This document shows, piece by piece, positions 60,845 through 64,000 of a DNA stretch of 64,000 bases. The stretch is from assembly GCF_014672715.2 (NCBI RefSeq), contig NZ_CP058566.2, forward strand, positions 620,001 through 684,000, read 5' to 3'. The position numbers were made by a program, and so were the translations under genes. The notes below the pieces were generated by a model. The model saw nothing but the letters and a program-made list of their open reading frames with translations. It ran no database searches and was not told the DNA's origin. Position 1 is the stretch's first letter; each line of letters begins with the position of its first letter. The DNA comes from Dehalogenimonas etheniformans. GTDB taxonomy: Bacteria > Chloroflexota > Dehalococcoidia > Dehalococcoidales > Dehalococcoidaceae.

Positions 60845-62206
60845 TTATTGTGACCTCCCCACCGCCGCCCGCGGTTCGTAGCGCCTGGCGGCCTCGACGG
60901 TGAGAGCCAAGGACATCAGGTAATCGTCGTGGGCTTTGGAGGGGTCAACGTAGAAGTTGAGCGCCCGGTTGGGTTTGTAGTCTGCCGCAGCGCTCTCCAG
61001 TTGCCGCCAGCATTCCTCGCACTCCATAGACCCGTCGCGGGCGTAGAGTTGCAGCCTCCCTGTTCCCGCCGCCGCCAGGAGCTCGTAGCCGAGGGTACTT
61101 TTAGATGACGCTGTGAAAACGAATGAAACGAATCGGTGGCCCAGCGATTGTTTGAGCGACGAACATAGCGGGCTGCCCAGGCCGGTGGCGTCGGCGACGA
61201 GGCGTTTCAGGCCCCACCCCTTGGCGGCATCGGTAATCTTTTGCAGCAGAAGAGTATAGGGGAGACCGGTCCAGGAGTAGTGGTTGACTATGTGGAGCCC
61301 CATCTCCCTACCCTCTCCTCGTGGGGGAGAGGAGGTACTTATCTCAGCAATAGTCAATACAGTCGAATCGCAGGCGGCATTGCCCTCCCCACCGAAGTCC
61401 AGGCCGCCGACGTAGACCGCGCCGGGCTTTGGGAAACGGCAGCGGGGGAAATCGCCGGCCATGCTGATCAACTGCTCATCGGAGAAGAAACCGCCGCCAT
61501 TAGAGACATTCTGTAAGGCGTACTGCGTCCGGAAGGTGGGGTGATTTTCACCCAGACGGGCACGCTCGCCTTCGACGTAGGAGCGGTAATCGGCGTTACA
61601 GCGGCCGACCTCCTCCCAATCGAACCGGAAGTGCCGCTTGATACCGTCGGAGCGTTCCAGTTCAAGGTTGCGCGATTTGACGGTGTCGAGCAGATTGCCT
61701 TCCCGCCACGGGGTACCATAAAGGACGGTGGTAGCGTTCCTCGTGGCGGCCATGGGGCGGAAGTCGCGGTCGAACTTCTCGATGGACACGTCCTGGGCTT
61801 CGTCGACCTCGAGGAGGAGGTGGGCGGTATTGCCGACAACATTGGCCGATGGTTCGGCGGACATGAAAATGGCGCGGGCATCGCCGAGCCTGACGATGTG
61901 CCCGGATTCGATAGCGTAATCTCCGGCAAAATTCATCATATCCAGACAGTCGCAAAGCCGGCGGAGGGAGATCAAAGCCTGTGGCTTGAAAGTCGGGGCG
62001 CACTTGACGATATTCAGCGGGAACTCGAGGTATTGGGCCAGAAACCGTGCTTCCAGCCAGGCTGACAACTCGTTCTTGCCGCCCTGGCGGGCGATCTCAA
62101 CGGTGAAGGTCAGCCCGCGGCGGTTCAGCACAGAGTCCTTGACGGCCTCGAAGACTTCGCGCTGGTAGGGATAAAAATCTTCAATTGTGGAAGAGGAGAA
62201 ATTCAT
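60845..62206 (-). CDS. Phage terminase large subunit-like protein
   Basis: A 453-residue protein of the DNA packaging ATPase/nuclease type. A Walker A-like ARQGGKNE is near residue 40, Walker B LLLEVDEAQD near residue 130, and the RNase H-like nuclease region begins at GGLDFGGEGN. No other phage structural gene is nearby, so it is probably a remnant or part of a small mobile element. About 15 residues (STSSPPRGEGRE) near residue 290 are encoded by a palindromic repeat. Confidence 0.72.
   Translation of the reverse strand: MNFSSSTIEDFYPYQREVFEAVKDSVLNRRGLTFTVEIARQGGKNELSAWLEARFLAQYLEFPLNIVKCAPTFKPQALISLRRLCDCLDMMNFAGDYAIESGHIVRLGDARAIFMSAEPSANVVGNTAHLLLEVDEAQDVSIEKFDRDFRPMAATRNATTVLYGTPWREGNLLDTVKSRNLELERSDGIKRHFRFDWEEVGRCNADYRSYVEGERARLGENHPTFRTQYALQNVSNGGGFFSDEQLISMAGDFPRCRFPKPGAVYVGGLDFGGEGNAACDSTVLTIAEISTSSPPRGEGREMGLHIVNHYSWTGLPYTLLLQKITDAAKGWGLKRLVADATGLGSPLCSSLKQSLGHRFVSFVFTASSKSTLGYELLAAAGTGRLQLYARDGSMECEECWRQLESAAADYKPNRALNFYVDPSKAHDDYLMSLALTVEAARRYEPRAAVGRSQ
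61312..61332. repeat. Palindrome CCTCTCC / GGAGAGG inside the terminase gene
   Basis: A 7-bp perfect inverted repeat with a 7-base loop, in a REP-like context. It is read in frame by the terminase gene. Confidence 0.55.
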
Positions 62207-62210
62207 AAAG

Positions 62211-62285
62211 ACGAAATCCTAATATCTAATTTCTAAATTCTAAATTCTAAATAAGTCCAAAATCCAAAATACAAAACACAAAATG
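62211..62285. repeat. AT-rich dispersed repeat, copy 2
   Basis: GAAATCCTAATATCTAATTTC, then three TCTAAATTC-like units, then AAAATCCAAAATACAAAAC. It is similar to the copy at 44811-44875. Confidence 0.6.
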
Positions 62286-62367
62286 AGCGACCGGACTATC
62301 GAAGGAGCCTAACCTGCCCCTTCCCCTCGGCTCGAAGCTGCTCGCCGTAGGAAGGGGTGTGTTTTTA

Positions 62368-62406
62368 AGAGGTTCCGGCTCGCATACCCAGCTCGCCGGA
62401 ACCTCT
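62368..62406. repeat. Perfect 12-bp hairpin in the terminase intergenic region
   Basis: AGAGGTTCCGGC / GCCGGAACCTCT with a 15-base loop. Other complementary segments (CCTTCC / GGAAGG, CCTCGG / CCGAGG) surround it, so the stretch 62310-62415 may fold as a structured RNA or represent an excised element end. Confidence 0.5.
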
Positions 62407-62495
62407 AGACCGAGGCACTACCCCAGGGACGGGAAACCTATAATCCAAAAGAGCGATCAGCTGTCAGGCTTCAGCTTACAGTTCACAGTCAACGG

Positions 62496-63029
62496 TTAGC
62501 AGTTTTGAGTTTCCGATTGAGCCTCGGTTTGCAGGCACCGAGATTCTTCGCGATGCTCAGAAAGACAGGGTCGGGTAAGCACGGCGACCTCGGCGGCGGC
62601 ATCCGGTACCGTATGCGTGGTCTTGCGATCACCGATGATCCGGCTGGCTTTATCGATCAGGACGAGGTGTCCGGAATATTTGCGGCGGACCATAGCCAGG
62701 GACAACGTTCGTACGATGTCAGAGGCAAGCTTGGGGTTCGGCGGATCAAGCTCCGACACGAACTGGAGGCACGAACGTAGGAAACCGATCTCCGCGTCAA
62801 TACCTTCCAACTCGCAGGCTTCGTCGATGATATCCTGCCGGTAGAGAGGGGCTTTTCTGGAATAAAAGCCGTGAACGCGAGCGTTCTGGTTGCCGGGCTG
62901 GCCGCCGCGGCGGGGTGGAGGGACTGTTTCGCGTTGGGTGGCACTTGGCAGGGAGTCATGAGCCGTGAGTCCAGATTCCGGGGGATTTGCTATATTCAGT
63001 TGTTGGGTAGTACCTGTGTTCTGATTCAT
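62496..63029 (-). CDS. Terminase small subunit-like protein
   Basis: A 177-residue protein with the RRGGQPGNQNARVHGFYS motif near residue 40, a pattern often found in phage-associated small-terminase-like proteins. A helical region follows. It lies before the large-subunit-like gene in the same direction. An extended -10 (TGC-TATAAT) ends 8 bases before ATG 63029. Confidence 0.6.
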   Translation of the reverse strand: MNQNTGTTQQLNIANPPESGLTAHDSLPSATQRETVPPPRRGGQPGNQNARVHGFYSRKAPLYRQDIIDEACELEGIDAEIGFLRSCLQFVSELDPPNPKLASDIVRTLSLAMVRRKYSGHLVLIDKASRIIGDRKTTHTVPDAAAEVAVLTRPCLSEHREESRCLQTEAQSETQNC

Positions 63030-63036
63030 GACAAGA

Positions 63037-63068
63037 ATTATAGCACACGTGTACTCTCAAGCTGTCAA
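63037..63068 (-). promoter_or_regulatory. Promoter with ACACGTGT palindrome
   Basis: Reverse strand: TTGACA (63063-63068), a 20-base spacer and TGC-TATAAT (63037-63042). The palindrome ACACGTGT (63045-63052) sits in the spacer and may be an operator. Confidence 0.55.
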
Positions 63069-63168
63069 GCGTTTCGTGTCGTTTTTGGTGCCATTTCCAA
63101 AAAATATTTTTACGACAAACCGTTCAACGAAATGAGGCCAGTAGAAAGAGGGAATATCGCTCTGGATA

Positions 63169-64000
63169 TTAGGCGATCAAGGGTAGATCGAGTTCTTGAA
63201 AAATTCGACGGCTTAAGGTTTCAGCCTGTTTGTGATCGAAAGTGCGGTTGAGTAGTTCCTGATTGATCTTCTGGAAAAGGTCTTTTAGGTAAGATTCATA
63301 ATTCTGAACCGCTCTTGATACTAAGGCTTCGGCTTTTTCAGTTTCTTTGGGAGATAGTGACTCTATGTAAGGCAAACATATGACATACTCGCCGGGCTTC
63401 CGCGCGTAAATGATGTACTTAGCCGCTGCGATGCTGGGGGCATCATAGTCATATCCAGAGCCATCAATAACGCGCTGTCGACCCATAAAATAATGCCCAA
63501 ACTTTAGAGGCGCGTTAGGCACTTGAACGCTCATGCAATCCTGCGGTTTGGGTTTGCAAGTCAGGAAGTCATCCGGGAAAGTCTTGATGCCCTCCGCGAT
63601 CAAGTCCTTGGATACTTGCTCAACAAGTTCTCCAATATTCCTGATGACTTTCGCCTGCTTCTGCTTTTTTCGCATGGCAGCAAGATCGATACGCTCTCGT
63701 ACCAATTCAGTAAGGCTGTCATAAACGTGACGAAGATATTTGGCCGGATCGAGCCCCAAAGCCTCCAAAATCAAACCGTCCAGTTGTTGGCGGTCTTTCA
63801 ACTTGATTTCTTCGAAAATGGGTTTGACTGGACGTTTGGTTACCTTCTGGAAAGCCTCTAATATTTGAATACGCTTTTCCAAAGTGATCAACTGGATTTT
63901 GGGGACAAGTAACTCATCAATTTCAGGGCCTATAAATTTCAGAACACCTTCGCCAAGATTCGTACGACCGTGTGTCTGTACCAAGAGGGAATTTAACGAA
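63169..64000 (-). CDS. C-terminal part of a probable N-6 adenine DNA methyltransferase (cut by window edge)
   Basis: The reading frame remains open to the window end, so the N-terminus lies outside. The visible part begins with VQTHGRTNLGEGVLK, similar to C-terminal regions of type I/IIG-like N6-adenine methyltransferases, and contains Lys-rich helical segments. No catalytic motif (NPPY) is inside the window. The assignment is tentative. Confidence 0.4.
   Translation of the reverse strand, partial: SLNSLLVQTHGRTNLGEGVLKFIGPEIDELLVPKIQLITLEKRIQILEAFQKVTKRPVKPIFEEIKLKDRQQLDGLILEALGLDPAKYLRHVYDSLTELVRERIDLAAMRKKQKQAKVIRNIGELVEQVSKDLIAEGIKTFPDDFLTCKPKPQDCMSVQVPNAPLKFGHYFMGRQRVIDGSGYDYDAPSIAAAKYIIYARKPGEYVICLPYIESLSPKETEKAEALVSRAVQNYESYLKDLFQKINQELLNRTFDHKQAETLSRRIFQELDLPLIA

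Noticed and set aside
1-64000. tRNA, rRNA or CRISPR array
   Set aside because: I scanned the intergenic stretches for T-loop-like signatures and for regularly spaced identical repeats and found none convincing.

Overview
The window (roughly half G+C) looks like a chromosomal segment of an organohalide-respiring Dehalococcoidia (Chloroflexota), most likely a Dehalogenimonas-type organism. The main evidence is two reductive dehalogenase genes with Tat signals and no rdhB anchor gene beside either, together with corrinoid genes (cbiE, cobO-type), a TatA protein, a two-gene SUF system, ftsA-ftsZ, and a DnaD/DnaC-like/DnaB replication set. The genus assignment is an inference; no rRNA is present to settle it.

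Layout. 1-11.7 kb is mixed housekeeping and stress genes: prfC, a cyclase-family hydrolase, transporters, a NarL-type response regulator, Hsp20, msrB-msrA with a small relative of the MsrB N-terminus, tatA, and a geranylgeranyl-reductase-like flavoprotein. 11.8-19.1 kb is the organohalide-respiration island: a LuxR-type regulator with a degenerate receiver, divergent from a B12-binding radical SAM gene, a lipoprotein, rdhA1, rdhA2 and a PstS-like binding protein. 19.3-28 kb holds FprA, UspA, an MHS-family transporter, recN and a DUF5343 protein. 28-36 kb carries ftsA-ftsZ, a winged-helix protein, hemW, lepA, cbiE and cobO. 36-38 kb is a reverse-strand DHFR-like / DNA ligase / Ku group for end joining. 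38-47 kb is mixed, with a truncated glycosyltransferase, lysA, holB-ricT and an HNH nuclease. 47-57.7 kb is a long reverse-strand run: DnaC-like tandem AAA+, DnaD, dnaB, rplI, trxB, plsX, a BcrAD-type activase with no standard start codon, a 55-residue membrane protein, an M20 amidohydrolase, ygiQ and a cysteine-cluster protein. 57.7-60.6 kb has three FmdB zinc ribbons and sufC-sufB. 60.8-64 kb is accessory DNA: terminase-like genes, palindromic repeats and the end of a probable DNA methyltransferase cut by the window edge.

How it fits together. RdhA enzymes need corrinoid, Fe-S clusters and Tat export; the window has cbiE and cobO, sufBC and tatA. Which membrane protein holds the RdhAs is open, because no rdhB is seen. 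Several genes (lysA, ykgJ-like, a terminase small-subunit-like gene, an exonuclease, hemW) have an extended -10 element so close to the start codon that leaderless or nearly leaderless mRNAs are likely. I found no tRNA, rRNA or CRISPR array.
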